Part shown: one piece after another, positions 53,586 through 62,524 of the stretch | How the letters are laid out: every line of letters starts with the position of its first letter | Numbering within the stretch: the first letter of the stretch is position 1 | DNA from: Mesorhizobium sp. B2-3-12 | GTDB taxonomy: Bacteria; Pseudomonadota; Alphaproteobacteria; Rhizobiales; Rhizobiaceae | DNA: 64,000 nt | Assembly (NCBI RefSeq): GCF_006442205.1 | Contig: NZ_VFVR01000006.1 | Coordinates: 186,001 to 250,000 of the forward strand | Reading direction: 5' to 3' | Position numbers and translations under genes: made by a program | Notes under the pieces: generated by a model | The model's input: the letters and a program-made list of their open reading frames with translations, nothing else | Databases searched by the model: none | What the model was told of the DNA's origin: nothing

Positions 53586-55256
53586 TTACCCGAGAATGCC
53601 GGGCAGGTTGAGCTGGTGCTCCTTGGCGCATTCGATGGCGATGTCGTAGCCGGCGTCGGCGTGGCGCATCACGCCGGTCGCCGGATCGTTCCACAACACC
53701 CGTTCCAGGCGCCTTGCAGCATCCGGCGTGCCGTCGGCGACGATGACCATGCCGGCATGCTGCGAAAAACCCATGCCGACGCCACCGCCATGGTGCAGCG
53801 ACACCCAGGTGGCGCCCGACGCGGTGTTGAGCAGCGCGTTTAGCAGCGGCCAGTCGGAGACCGCGTCAGTGCCGTCCCTCATCGCTTCCGTCTCGCGGTT
53901 CGGCGAAGCGACCGAGCCGGAATCGAGGTGATCGCGGCCGATGACGACCGGCGCCTTGAGCTCGCCCTTGGCCACCATCTCGTTGAAGGCGAGACCAAGC
54001 CTGTGCCGATCGCCGAGACCGACCCAGCAAATGCGCGCCGGCAGGCCCTGGAATGAGATGCGCTCGCGCGCCATGTCGAGCCAGTTGTGCAGATGGGTGT
54101 TGCCGGGGGTGAGTTCGCGCACCTTGGCGTCGGTCTTGTAGATATCCTCGGGATCGCCGGAGAGTGCGGCCCAACGGAACGGGCCGATGCCTCGGCAAAA
54201 GAGCGGACGGATATAGGCCGGCACGAAACCGGGGAAGGCAAAGGCATTTTCAAAGCCTTCGTCCTTGGCGACCTGACGGATGTTGTTGCCGTAGTCGAGG
54301 GTCGGCACGCCAGCGTTCCAGAACGCCACCATCGCCTCGACATGCTCGCGCATGGAAGCGCGCGCCGCCTTCTCCACCGCCTTGGGGTCGCTGACGCGCT
54401 TTTCGCGCCATTCGGCCATCGTCCAACCCTTCGGCAGATAGCCGTTGATAGGGTCGTGCGCAGAGGTCTGGTCGGTGACCATATCAGGGCGGATTCCGCG
54501 CCTGAACATTTCGGGCACGATCTCGGCGGCATTGCCGAGCAGGCCTACGGACTTCGCCTCGCCGGCCTTGGTCCAGCGCTCGATCATCTCCATGGCCTCG
54601 TCGAGCGTCTCGGCCTTCTCGTCGACATAGCGGGTGCGCAGGCGGAAATCGATCGAATCGGGATTGCATTCGATCGCCAGGCAGGAGGCGCCGGCCATGA
54701 CGGCGGCCAGAGGCTGCGCGCCGCCCATGCCGCCGAGACCACCGGTCAGGATCCATCTTCCCTTCAGATTGCCGCCATAGTGCTGGCGGCCGGCCTCGAC
54801 GAAGGTTTCGTAGGTGCCCTGCACGATGCCTTGCGTGCCGATATAGATCCAGGAGCCGGCCGTCATCTGGCCGTACATCATCAGGCCCTTCTTATCGAGC
54901 TCGTTGAATTTCTCCCAGGTCGCCCAGTGCGGTACCAGGTTGGAGTTGGCGATCAGCACGCGCGGCGCGTCCGGGTGGGTGCGGAACACACCGACCGGCT
55001 TGCCGGACTGCACTAGTAGCGTCTCGTCCTCGCCAAGCGTCTTCAGCGAGGCGACGATGCGGTCGAAATCGTTCCAGGTGCGCGCCGCCCTGCCGATGCC
55101 GCCATAGACGACCAGCTCGTTGGGGTTCTCGGCGACCTCGGGGTCGAGGTTGTTCATCAGCATGCGTAGCGGCGCTTCGGTCGTCCAATAGCGGGCGTTG
55201 AGCTTGTCGCCGCGGGGGCTGCGCACTTCGCGGATGTTGTGGCGAGGGTCGGTCAT
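53586..55256 (-). CDS. hutU: urocanate hydratase
   Basis: A 556-residue NAD+-dependent urocanase, the second step of histidine breakdown, converting urocanate to imidazolonepropionate. Diagnostic segments are LMMNNLDPEVAENP-like at residue 32, GGLGGMGGAQPLAAVMAG near 170 (the NAD site), and ARICWVGLGDRHRLG near 400. The C-terminal TWVSLHHGGGVGMGFSQHAG is also clear. AAAGGGA precedes the chosen ATG at 55256; the ATG one codon upstream (55259) is too close to it. It lies 28 bp after hutG and 11 bp before hutD. Confidence 0.95.
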   Translation of the reverse strand: MTDPRHNIREVRSPRGDKLNARYWTTEAPLRMLMNNLDPEVAENPNELVVYGGIGRAARTWNDFDRIVASLKTLGEDETLLVQSGKPVGVFRTHPDAPRVLIANSNLVPHWATWEKFNELDKKGLMMYGQMTAGSWIYIGTQGIVQGTYETFVEAGRQHYGGNLKGRWILTGGLGGMGGAQPLAAVMAGASCLAIECNPDSIDFRLRTRYVDEKAETLDEAMEMIERWTKAGEAKSVGLLGNAAEIVPEMFRRGIRPDMVTDQTSAHDPINGYLPKGWTMAEWREKRVSDPKAVEKAARASMREHVEAMVAFWNAGVPTLDYGNNIRQVAKDEGFENAFAFPGFVPAYIRPLFCRGIGPFRWAALSGDPEDIYKTDAKVRELTPGNTHLHNWLDMARERISFQGLPARICWVGLGDRHRLGLAFNEMVAKGELKAPVVIGRDHLDSGSVASPNRETEAMRDGTDAVSDWPLLNALLNTASGATWVSLHHGGGVGMGFSQHAGMVIVADGTPDAARRLERVLWNDPATGVMRHADAGYDIAIECAKEHQLNLPGILG

Positions 55257-55284
55257 CATTGTCCCTTTCGGATGAGGCGGCGCG

Positions 55285-56100
55285 TCAGCGCCCGGCCCAG
55301 TCAATGGCGGTTTGGAGAATCTTTCTCAGCGTGGCGCGGATCGGCGCGGCGAACGTGGCGTCGTAGGGTACCGGCCAGTTGTCCGGCGTGCCCTTCCCTT
55401 CGGGTTCGCGCATATAGCCGCGATTGGAGAGTTCCATCTGCAGCGCATGCACGCCCTGAAGCGGCAGGCCGAAATGGCGCGTGATCCACCCGCCCTTGAA
55501 GCGTCCGTTGACGACAAAGGTTTCGCCGGTTTCAGCCATGATCAGGTTGACCGTCGCCTGCAGCGTCGGATCAGCGCTTTTGCCGTCGTTCGTGCCGAGA
55601 TTGAATACCGGCAGCGTGCCTTCGAACAGGCGTGGCAGCACCGAGCGGATCGAATGGCAGTCGTAGAGGACAATCTTGCCGTGCAGGCTGCGCAGCCTGT
55701 CGATCTCGGCCTGCAAGGCAGCGTGGTAGGGTGTGAAGAACTTCTCGCGACGCTCGTCGATCTCGGACGGGCCCGGCTCTTCGCCCTGGCGGTAGATCGG
55801 ATCGCCATCGAAGGTTTCGGTGGGGCACAGGCCGGTGGTCGCCTGGCCTGGATAGAGCGAGGCACCGGATGGATCGCGGTTGACGTCGATGACGGTGCGC
55901 GAGATCGCCGTGTGCACGACGGTCGCGCCAAGGTCAGTGGCGAAATCATAGAGATTGTCGATCCACCAGTCGCAATCGCGCCGACCCAGCCATGGCGACA
56001 CCAGCCGGCTTTCGAGGCCGGCAAGGTCGATGCCGGTGTGCGGGATCGACACCAGCAGCGGTGCCGTGCCCTGAGTAATGGTGAGCCAGGATGATGTCAT
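55285..56100 (-). CDS. hutG: N-formylglutamate deformylase
   Basis: A 271-residue zinc amidohydrolase that removes formate from N-formylglutamate, releasing glutamate as the last step of the pathway. Family motifs are VSIPHTGIDL near residue 17, ISRTVIDVNRDPSG near 65, and LYDCHSIRSVLPRLFEG near 145, with the metal-binding Asp and His. MELSNRGYM is near 222. The ATG overlaps the hutH stop by one base (TGATG), so the two are translationally coupled. Its presence alongside hutF shows that the formylglutamate branch, not the formamide-releasing one, is used. Confidence 0.93.
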   Translation of the reverse strand: MTSSWLTITQGTAPLLVSIPHTGIDLAGLESRLVSPWLGRRDCDWWIDNLYDFATDLGATVVHTAISRTVIDVNRDPSGASLYPGQATTGLCPTETFDGDPIYRQGEEPGPSEIDERREKFFTPYHAALQAEIDRLRSLHGKIVLYDCHSIRSVLPRLFEGTLPVFNLGTNDGKSADPTLQATVNLIMAETGETFVVNGRFKGGWITRHFGLPLQGVHALQMELSNRGYMREPEGKGTPDNWPVPYDATFAAPIRATLRKILQTAIDWAGR

Positions 56101-57632
56101 CAGGCAATCCCCGGCAGCGTCACCGCGCTTGCCGCCTTCACCGTTGCGCCGCTGCGCACCATGGCGATGGCCTTTTCCATGTCGGGGTGGAAATGGCGGT
56201 CATTGTCGAGATGCGGCACCTCGGCGCGGACCAGCTTGCGCACGGCTTCGAGCGCGGCGCTGGAGGCGAGCGGCTGATGGAAGTCGCAGCCTTGCGCGGC
56301 GGCCAGCAATTCGATGCCGATCACCGCCGTCGCATTCTCGACCATGCCGATCAGGCGGCGTGCGCCATGCGCAGCCATCGAGACGTGGTCTTCCTGGTTG
56401 GCCGAGGTCGGGATGGAATCGACCGATGCCGGATAGGCCTTCTGCTTGTTTTCCGAAACGAGGGCCGCCGCCGTTACCTGCGGGATCATGAAGCCGGAGT
56501 TGAGGCCGGGCTTGGGCGTCAGGAAGGCGGGCATGCCCGACAGCGCGGGGTCGACCAGCATGGCGATGCGGCGTTCCGACAGCGAACCGATCTCGCAGAC
56601 GGCCAGCGCGATCATGTCGGCGGCGAAAGCCACCGGCTCGGCGTGGAAATTGCCCCCGGAGAGCGCGGTGTCGTCCTCGGCGAAGATCAGCGGGTTGTCG
56701 GTGACGCCATTGGCCTCGGTGCCGAGCGTATCGGCCGCCTTGCGCAACACATCGAGGGCCGCGCCCATGACTTGCGGCTGGCAACGCAGGCAATAGGGAT
56801 CCTGCACACGCTCGTCGCCGACACGATGCGATTCACGAATAGCGCTGCCGGCCATCAGATTGCGCAGCGCGTCCGCCGTCTCGATCTGGCCACGGTGTTT
56901 TCTCAGCAGATGGATGCGCGGATCGAAAGGGGCGTCGGAGCCTTTCGCCGCATCGGTTGACAGCGCGCCGGCGACCAGCGCCGACTGGTAGAGCACTTCT
57001 GCCTCGAACAGCGCGGCCAGCGCATAGGCCGTCGAAAACTGCGTGCCGTTGAGCAGCGCCAGACCTTCCTTGGCGCCCAATGTCACCGGCTCCAGCCCGT
57101 GCGAGACGAACGCGACCTTGGCTGGAAAGCGGCCATGCGGGGTAAAGCATTCGCCGACGCCGATCATCACCGCCGTCATATGCGACAGCGGGGCAAGGTC
57201 TCCGGAGGCGCCGACCGAACCTTGCGCCGGCACCACCGGGATGACGTCGTTGGCGAGCATCGCTTCCAGCAATTCGATGGTTTGCGAGCGCACACCAGAG
57301 GCGCCCTGCGCCAGGCTCGCAAGCTTCAGCGCCATCATCAGCCGGGTAATGGCGACGGGCATCGGCTCGCCAACGCCGGCGGCATGCGACAGAACGATGT
57401 TGCGCTGCAGGGTCTCCAGATCTTCGGCCGGGATGCGCACGCTGGCCAGCTTGCCGAAGCCGGTGTTGATGCCATAGACCGGCTCGCCCTTGGCAACGAT
57501 GCGCGCGACAGCCTCGGCGCTTGCCTTGATTTTTCGGCGGCAGCCATCATCCAGTTTCGGCACGGCGCCCCGATAAATGGCGCGCCAGTCGGCCAGCGTG
57601 GCGTTGCCAGGCTTCAGGGTCAGTTCGGTCAT
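56100..57632 (-). CDS. hutH: histidine ammonia-lyase
   Basis: A 510-residue histidase, the first step of the pathway, eliminating ammonia from histidine to give urocanate. The Ala142-Ser143-Gly144 triad that self-cyclises into the MIO electrophile lies in GSVGASGDLAPLSH. YGINTGFG near residue 53 and the C-terminal QEDHVSMAAHGA near 410 are also conserved. The ATG at 57632 overlaps the hutI stop by four bases (ATGA), and the stop overlaps hutG by one base. Expression is presumably controlled by HutC through the operator upstream of hutI. Confidence 0.95.
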   Translation of the reverse strand: MTELTLKPGNATLADWRAIYRGAVPKLDDGCRRKIKASAEAVARIVAKGEPVYGINTGFGKLASVRIPAEDLETLQRNIVLSHAAGVGEPMPVAITRLMMALKLASLAQGASGVRSQTIELLEAMLANDVIPVVPAQGSVGASGDLAPLSHMTAVMIGVGECFTPHGRFPAKVAFVSHGLEPVTLGAKEGLALLNGTQFSTAYALAALFEAEVLYQSALVAGALSTDAAKGSDAPFDPRIHLLRKHRGQIETADALRNLMAGSAIRESHRVGDERVQDPYCLRCQPQVMGAALDVLRKAADTLGTEANGVTDNPLIFAEDDTALSGGNFHAEPVAFAADMIALAVCEIGSLSERRIAMLVDPALSGMPAFLTPKPGLNSGFMIPQVTAAALVSENKQKAYPASVDSIPTSANQEDHVSMAAHGARRLIGMVENATAVIGIELLAAAQGCDFHQPLASSAALEAVRKLVRAEVPHLDNDRHFHPDMEKAIAMVRSGATVKAASAVTLPGIA

Positions 57633-58861
57633 TGTCCTCTCCAGATGCGGGCATGCAGCGGGTTGAAGCCCATGCGGTAGACGAGTTCGGCGGGACGCTC
57701 GATCTCCCAGATCGCCAGGTCGGCGGATTTGCCTGATACCAGCGTCCCGATCTCGCCGTGCAGGCCCAGCGCACGCGCGGCCTCGCGGGTGACGCCGGCA
57801 AGACACTCGTCGACCGTCATGCCGAACAGCGTCGCCGCCATGTTCATGGTCAGAAGCAGCGAGGTCAGTGGCGATGTGCCGGGATTGTTGTCGGTGGCGA
57901 CAGCCATTTTCACGCCATGCTGGCGAAACAGGCCGATCGGCGGCTTCTTGGTCTCGCGGATGAAGTAGTAGGCGCCAGGCAGAATCGTCGCGACGGTCCC
58001 CGCCCTGGCCATCGCCACGGCGCCTGCTTCATCGGTGTATTCGAGATGATCCGCCGACAACGCGCCATAGCGGGCGGCAAGTTCGGCGCCGTGCAGGTTG
58101 GATAGCTGGTCGGCGTGGAGTTTTACGGGCAAGCCGAGCGCCCTGGCCTTGTCGAACACGCGCGCCATCTGCTCGGGCGAAAATGCGATGCCTTCACAGA
58201 ACCCGTCGACGGCATCGGCCAAGCCTTCGGCGGCGACGCCGGGAAGGATTGTGTTGGCGACGAGATCGACGAAGGCGTCCTTGTCGCCCTTGGCTTCGGG
58301 CGGCGGCGCATGGGCTGCCAGGCATGTGGTGCGGACCGTTACCGGGCGTTCATTTCCCAGCCGTCGCGCGGCGCGCAGCGACTTCTTTTCATTGTCGAGA
58401 TCGAGGCCATAACCGGACTTGATCTCGACCGTGGTGACGCCTTCCGCCATCAGCGCGTCAAGGCGCGGCAACGTCTGGGCGACCAATTCGTCCTCGCTGG
58501 CGACGCGCAGCGCCTTGACCGAAGAGACAATGCCGCCGCCGGCCCTGGCGACCTCTTCATAGGTGGCGCCGGCCAACCGCATCTCGAACTCGTTGGCGCG
58601 GTTGCCTGCGTGGATCAGGTGGGTGTGGCAGTCGATCAGGCCGGGCGTGATCCAGCGGCCTTCGCAATCGACGGTCTCGCCCTGGGCAAACGCCGAGGGC
58701 ATCTCGGATTCGGAACCGGCATAGACAATGCGGCCGTCGCGCACCGCGACCGCGCCGTGTTCGACGATGCCAAGTCCGGCGGAATTTTCGGCCATGGTCG
58801 CCAGATGCGCATTGCGCCAAAGGCGAAGCCCTCCCGCTTGGCTCTTGCTCTCTCCAGCCAT
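57629..58861 (-). CDS. hutI: imidazolonepropionase
   Basis: A 410-residue metal-dependent amidohydrolase, opening imidazolonepropionate to N-formimino-glutamate. The metal-binding DCHTHLIHAGNR is near residue 75, HADQLSNLHGAELA near 250, and the catalytic NNPGTSPL near 325. It is the first gene of the leftward operon hutI-hutH-hutG-hutU-hutD. I use ATG 58861, seven bases from GGA; ATG 58864 or TTG 58873 are possible. The HutC-type operator is about 30 bp upstream. Confidence 0.94.
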   Translation of the reverse strand: MAGESKSQAGGLRLWRNAHLATMAENSAGLGIVEHGAVAVRDGRIVYAGSESEMPSAFAQGETVDCEGRWITPGLIDCHTHLIHAGNRANEFEMRLAGATYEEVARAGGGIVSSVKALRVASEDELVAQTLPRLDALMAEGVTTVEIKSGYGLDLDNEKKSLRAARRLGNERPVTVRTTCLAAHAPPPEAKGDKDAFVDLVANTILPGVAAEGLADAVDGFCEGIAFSPEQMARVFDKARALGLPVKLHADQLSNLHGAELAARYGALSADHLEYTDEAGAVAMARAGTVATILPGAYYFIRETKKPPIGLFRQHGVKMAVATDNNPGTSPLTSLLLTMNMAATLFGMTVDECLAGVTREAARALGLHGEIGTLVSGKSADLAIWEIERPAELVYRMGFNPLHARIWRGQ

Positions 58862-58889
58862 CATCTTTTCCAATTGAAAGGATGACGAT

Positions 58890-58903
58890 TATGTATATAC
58901 ATA
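58890..58903. promoter_or_regulatory. putative HutC operator
   Basis: TATGTATATACATA is a perfect 14-bp palindrome in the 97-bp gap between the divergent hutI and hutF genes. It contains TGTATATACA, similar to known HutC-type GntR operators. One site could control both directions. Confidence 0.8.
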
Positions 58904-58958
58904 TTGAAACGCACTGCAAGTGCTATTGTTATCCCCAGGGCAGGATTCGGAGACGGAC

Positions 58959-60314
58959 GTGACGGCGATCTTTGCGGAACAGGCGCTCCTGCCGGATGGT
59001 TGGCAAGGCAATGTGCGGATCGCCATCGACCAGGGGCGAATCTCGGCGATCGAGGCCGGGACCTCCCCGCGACCAGGCGACGAACGCCATGCCATCCTGC
59101 TGCCCGGCATGCCCAATCTGCACAGCCACGCTTTCCAGCGCGGCATGGCCGGGCTTGCCGAGTTGCGCGGCCCCTCCGCCGACAGTTTCTGGAGCTGGCG
59201 CGAAGTGATGTACCGTTTCGCGCTGTCGATGACGCCAGACCAGGTCGAGGCGGTGGCGGCGCAGCTCTATGTCGAAATGCTGGAGGCCGGCTTTTCGCGC
59301 GTCGGCGAATTTCACTATCTCCATCATGACCGCGACGGAAACCCTTACGCCAACCCTGCCGAAATGGCCGAGCGCATCGCCGCGGCGGCCGGCGAAACCG
59401 GTATCGGCCTGACGCTGCTGCCGGTGTTTTACGCCCACTCCTCCTTCGGTGGTGCCGCGCCAAACGACGGCCAGAGGCGATTCATCAACGATGTTGGCGG
59501 GTTCGCCCGGCTTGTTGAGAAGTCCCGCGAATCTGTTCGCTCTTTGAATCAAGCAATTGTCGGCGTCGCCCCGCACAGTTTACGGGCCGCGACGCCGGAG
59601 GAACTCAGGGCGGTTGCGGCGATCGCGCCGGACGGGCCGATCCATATCCACGTCGCCGAGCAGGTGAAGGAGGTCGAGGACTGCCTTGCCTGGTCCGGCG
59701 CGCGTCCGGTCGAGTTTCTGCTTGGCCATGCCGCTGTCGACCAGCGCTGGTGCCTGATCCATGCCACCCACATGACGGAAACCGAGACCATCGACATGGC
59801 CAAGAGCGGCGCCATCGCCGGCCTTTGCCCGATCACCGAGGCCAATCTCGGCGACGGCACCTTTGCCGCGCCGCTGTACAAGGAGCATGGCGGCCGCTTC
59901 GGTGTCGGCTCCGATTCCAACGTGCTGATCGGCCTCCCCGACGAATTGCGCCAGCTCGAATATTCGCAGCGCCTCGCCCACCGCGCCCGCAATGTGCTTG
60001 CGGTGGCCGGCGGCTCGACCGGCCGCGCGCTGTTCGACGCCGCACTTGACGGTGGCGGCGCCGCGCTCGGCGCCGGCGCCGCGCGGATAGCCGTCGGCGC
60101 TGCCGCTGATCTCGTCTCGCTCGACGCCGGCAATCCCTCGCTGGCGGGCAAGATGGGCGATGCGATCCTTGATGCCTGGATCTTCGCCAATGGCAGCAAG
60201 GTCGATTGTGTCTGGGTGCACGGGCAAAAGCAGGTCAGCGGCGGCAGGCATGCGAGACGCGAGGAGATTGCCGAGCGGTTTCGCGAGGTAATGACCGCGC
60301 TCTCCGAAAGCTGA
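58959..60314 (+). CDS. hutF: formimidoylglutamate deiminase
   Basis: A 451-residue amidohydrolase that deaminates N-formimino-glutamate to N-formylglutamate plus ammonia, feeding HutG. Motifs are PNLHSHAFQRGMAGLAE near residue 56, the metal histidine in HIHVAEQVKEVEDC near 230, and FGVGSDSNVLI near 315. The start is a GTG at 58959 with GGAG six bases upstream (VTAIFAEQALLPDG); no in-frame ATG precedes the conserved region. It is divergent from hutI and followed by hutC six bases downstream. Confidence 0.92.
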   Translation: MTAIFAEQALLPDGWQGNVRIAIDQGRISAIEAGTSPRPGDERHAILLPGMPNLHSHAFQRGMAGLAELRGPSADSFWSWREVMYRFALSMTPDQVEAVAAQLYVEMLEAGFSRVGEFHYLHHDRDGNPYANPAEMAERIAAAAGETGIGLTLLPVFYAHSSFGGAAPNDGQRRFINDVGGFARLVEKSRESVRSLNQAIVGVAPHSLRAATPEELRAVAAIAPDGPIHIHVAEQVKEVEDCLAWSGARPVEFLLGHAAVDQRWCLIHATHMTETETIDMAKSGAIAGLCPITEANLGDGTFAAPLYKEHGGRFGVGSDSNVLIGLPDELRQLEYSQRLAHRARNVLAVAGGSTGRALFDAALDGGGAALGAGAARIAVGAAADLVSLDAGNPSLAGKMGDAILDAWIFANGSKVDCVWVHGQKQVSGGRHARREEIAERFREVMTALSES

Positions 60315-60320
60315 TCCTGG

Positions 60321-61067
60321 ATGAGCATGGTCGAACCGACTGACATGGAGGACAGCGAGACCGTTTCGCTGCATCAGCGCATCCTTTCCGATATCCGCGA
60401 AAAGATCCTGTCCGGCACTTGGGCGCCTGGCCACCGTATTCCGTTCGAACATGAGCTGACGGCGGAATACAAATGCTCGCGCATGACCGTGAACAAGGCG
60501 CTGTCGCAGCTCGCCAAGGCCGGCTTGATCGAACGGCGGCGGCGTTCGGGCAGCTTTGTCCGCCGGCCGCAATCGCAAGCGGCGGTACTTGAACTTCACG
60601 ACATCAGGATCGAGGTCGAGGCGCTCGGCCTGCCCTATCGCTATGAGCGGCTGGAACGCCTGCAACGGCGCAGCAATGCCGGCGACCGGGCGCTGCTCGG
60701 ACTCTCCACGGCGGGCTCGGTCCTGCGGCTTGAAGGCTTGCATTTTGCCGGCGAACGGCCGTTCGCCTTCGAGCAGAGACTGATCAATCTGTCGGCCGTG
60801 GCCGAGGCTGGAGACGAGGCGTTCCTCGAAATCGCGGCAGGCCCGTGGCTAATAGGCCGTGTGCCCTGGAGCGAAGCCGAGCACCGCATCCGCGCCATGG
60901 CCGCCGACGAGACTATCGCCGATGCGCTCGACATCGATCCCGGCGCGCCCTGCCTAGTGGTCGAACGCCGCACCTGGAGCGCCGAGCACCCGGTCACCCA
61001 TGTACGCTTCATCTATCCGGCGGAAAGCCACACGCTGGTGGCAAGGTTCACGCCGTCGCAGGGGTAG
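60321..61067 (+). CDS. hutC: histidine utilisation repressor HutC
   Basis: A 248-residue GntR regulator of the HutC/UTRA subgroup. The winged helix is RIPFEHELTAEYKCSRMTV followed by LSQLAKAGLIERRRRSGSFV. The C-terminal UTRA domain, from about residue 95, binds urocanate in family members, releasing the repressor. It ends VTHVRFIYPAESHTLVARF, a family-typical close. ATG 60321 follows hutF by six bases; 60327 and 60345 are alternatives. Co-transcription with hutF from the controlled promoter gives autoregulation. Confidence 0.92.
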   Translation: MSMVEPTDMEDSETVSLHQRILSDIREKILSGTWAPGHRIPFEHELTAEYKCSRMTVNKALSQLAKAGLIERRRRSGSFVRRPQSQAAVLELHDIRIEVEALGLPYRYERLERLQRRSNAGDRALLGLSTAGSVLRLEGLHFAGERPFAFEQRLINLSAVAEAGDEAFLEIAAGPWLIGRVPWSEAEHRIRAMAADETIADALDIDPGAPCLVVERRTWSAEHPVTHVRFIYPAESHTLVARFTPSQG

Positions 61068-61097
61068 CTGATCTCCCCCGCTCTGCCCTGCCGGGGC

Positions 61098-61120
61098 ATC
61101 TCCCCCACGAGGGGGGAGAT
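61098..61120. terminator. hairpin between hutC and ridA
   Basis: ATCTCCCCC / GGGGGAGAT form a perfect 9-bp stem around ACGAG between convergent genes. The block looks like the recurring rhizobial intergenic hairpin and can serve both directions, although no U-tract is present. Confidence 0.65.
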
Positions 61121-61141
61121 CGACAGCCTCCACGTCGCGCT

Positions 61142-61486
61142 TTACAGCGCGGCCGTCACGATAATCTCGACCAGATATTCCGGGCCGGCGAGCTTGGCTT
61201 CGCCGGTGGCGCGGGCGGGCGTGTGGCCCTGCGGCACCCACTTGTCCCACTCGGAATTCATTTCGGCGAAGGTGCTCATGTCGGCCAGCCAGATGATCGC
61301 CTGGACGATCTTGGTCTTGTCGGTGCCGGCCTTGGCCAGCAATTCGTCGATGGCCGCCAGAACATCGCGGGTCTGCGAGGCGACGTTGCCGCCGGGTTCG
61401 CCGACCTGGCCGGCCAGATAGACGGTGTTGCCGTGGATGACGATCTGGCTCATACGCGGGCCGACATCGATGCGACGAATGCTCAT
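61142..61486 (-). CDS. RidA family protein
   Basis: A 114-residue protein of the RidA/YjgF family, forming trimers that hydrolyse reactive enamine/imine intermediates from PLP enzymes. Family markers are YLAGQVGEPGGNVASQTRDV near residue 24 and the C-terminal LVEIIVTAAL. ARATGEAKLAGPEYLVEI carries the arginine that binds the substrate carboxylate. The ATG at 61486 is standard. It converges with hutC; no link to histidine catabolism is proven, though imine chemistry there makes one conceivable. Confidence 0.88.
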   Translation of the reverse strand: MSIRRIDVGPRMSQIVIHGNTVYLAGQVGEPGGNVASQTRDVLAAIDELLAKAGTDKTKIVQAIIWLADMSTFAEMNSEWDKWVPQGHTPARATGEAKLAGPEYLVEIIVTAAL

Positions 61487-61651
61487 TCGAGAGGTTCCTT
61501 CCGTTGTGATCGGGCCTCTTTAGAGTCGCCGTCCGCTTCGGGCAAGGCCGCCTGACCGAAACCGTTTGAGCCAATTGCGCCATTCAAGGCAGGCGCGCAC
61601 ACGGGGATTTGACCATGGCGTCGCAATTCCGCCGGATGGGCTTGTTGACTA

Positions 61652-61663
61652 ATGTAATAACAT
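61652..61663. promoter_or_regulatory. Zur-box-like site upstream of aztA
   Basis: ATGTAATAACAT has inverted arms ATGT/ACAT about 48 bp upstream of the zinc importer operon. It resembles alphaproteobacterial Zur sites (TGTTATA-type dyads), which repress zinc uptake genes when zinc is sufficient. The match is approximate. Confidence 0.5.
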
Positions 61664-61711
61664 CACATATCCAACACCCCTGCCTGCGGCCGCGTTTGGC
61701 GACGGAGCGAT

Positions 61712-62524
61712 ATGACCCAGACCTGCCTGACATTCCGTGACCTGACGCTTGGCTATAACAGCCACCCGGCGATCCATCATCTCGATGGCGCGATCCGCAA
61801 GGGTTCGTTGACGGCCGTGGTCGGTGCCAACGGCTCCGGCAAGTCGACGCTGATGAAGGGTATCGTCGGGGTGCTGAAGCCAATGGCCGGCGAAGTTGTC
61901 CGCGCGCCCGGTGTGCGGGCGGCCTATCTGCCGCAGCAATCGGAACTCGATCGCTCTTTTCCCGCCCGTGTCGTCGATCTGGTTTCACTGGGCCTGTGGC
62001 CGAAGCGCGGCATGCTTGGCCGCTACACCAAGGAAGATCGCGAATCCGTCAGCAAGGCTTTGATGGCCGTCGGCCTCGGCGGCTTCGAGAAGCGGCCGAT
62101 CGACACGCTGTCGGGTGGTCAATTGCAGCGGACGCTGTTTGCCCGGGTGCTGTTGCAGGATGCCGATCTGATCCTGCTCGACGAGCCCTTCAATGCGGTC
62201 GACGCCAAGACAGTCGGTGACCTAATTGCCCTGATCAAGCGCTGGCACGGCGAGAAACGCACGATCATGGTGGTGGTGCATGATCTCGATCTGGTGCGCC
62301 AGAATTTTCCCGAAACACTGCTGCTTGCCCGCCAGCCGGTTGCCTGGGGCGAAACCCGGGAAACGCTGAAGCCGGAGAACCTGTTGCGGGCGCGCCGCTT
62401 TCACGAAGCCTGGGAAGAGAACGCGCCCTGGTGCGAGCCTGACGAGCACGCTCACGGCCATGATCACGATCATCATGGCCACGATCACGACCATCACCAT
62501 GGCGCCGGACCGAGGGCTGCCTGA
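61712..62524 (+). CDS. aztA: zinc ABC transporter ATPase AztA
   Basis: A 270-residue ABC ATPase for high-affinity zinc uptake. Walker A is GANGSGKSTL near residue 38, the signature is LSGGQLQRTLFARV near 132, and Walker B is LILLDEPFNAVD near 152. The C-terminal 25 residues are a histidine-rich tail (HAHGHDHDHHGHDHDHHHG) that could sense or buffer zinc on the cytoplasmic side. The protein and its partners resemble the AztABCD system more than classic ZnuABC. GGAG precedes the ATG. The stop overlaps aztB's ATG by one base (TGATG). Confidence 0.88.
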   Translation: MTQTCLTFRDLTLGYNSHPAIHHLDGAIRKGSLTAVVGANGSGKSTLMKGIVGVLKPMAGEVVRAPGVRAAYLPQQSELDRSFPARVVDLVSLGLWPKRGMLGRYTKEDRESVSKALMAVGLGGFEKRPIDTLSGGQLQRTLFARVLLQDADLILLDEPFNAVDAKTVGDLIALIKRWHGEKRTIMVVVHDLDLVRQNFPETLLLARQPVAWGETRETLKPENLLRARRFHEAWEENAPWCEPDEHAHGHDHDHHGHDHDHHHGAGPRAA

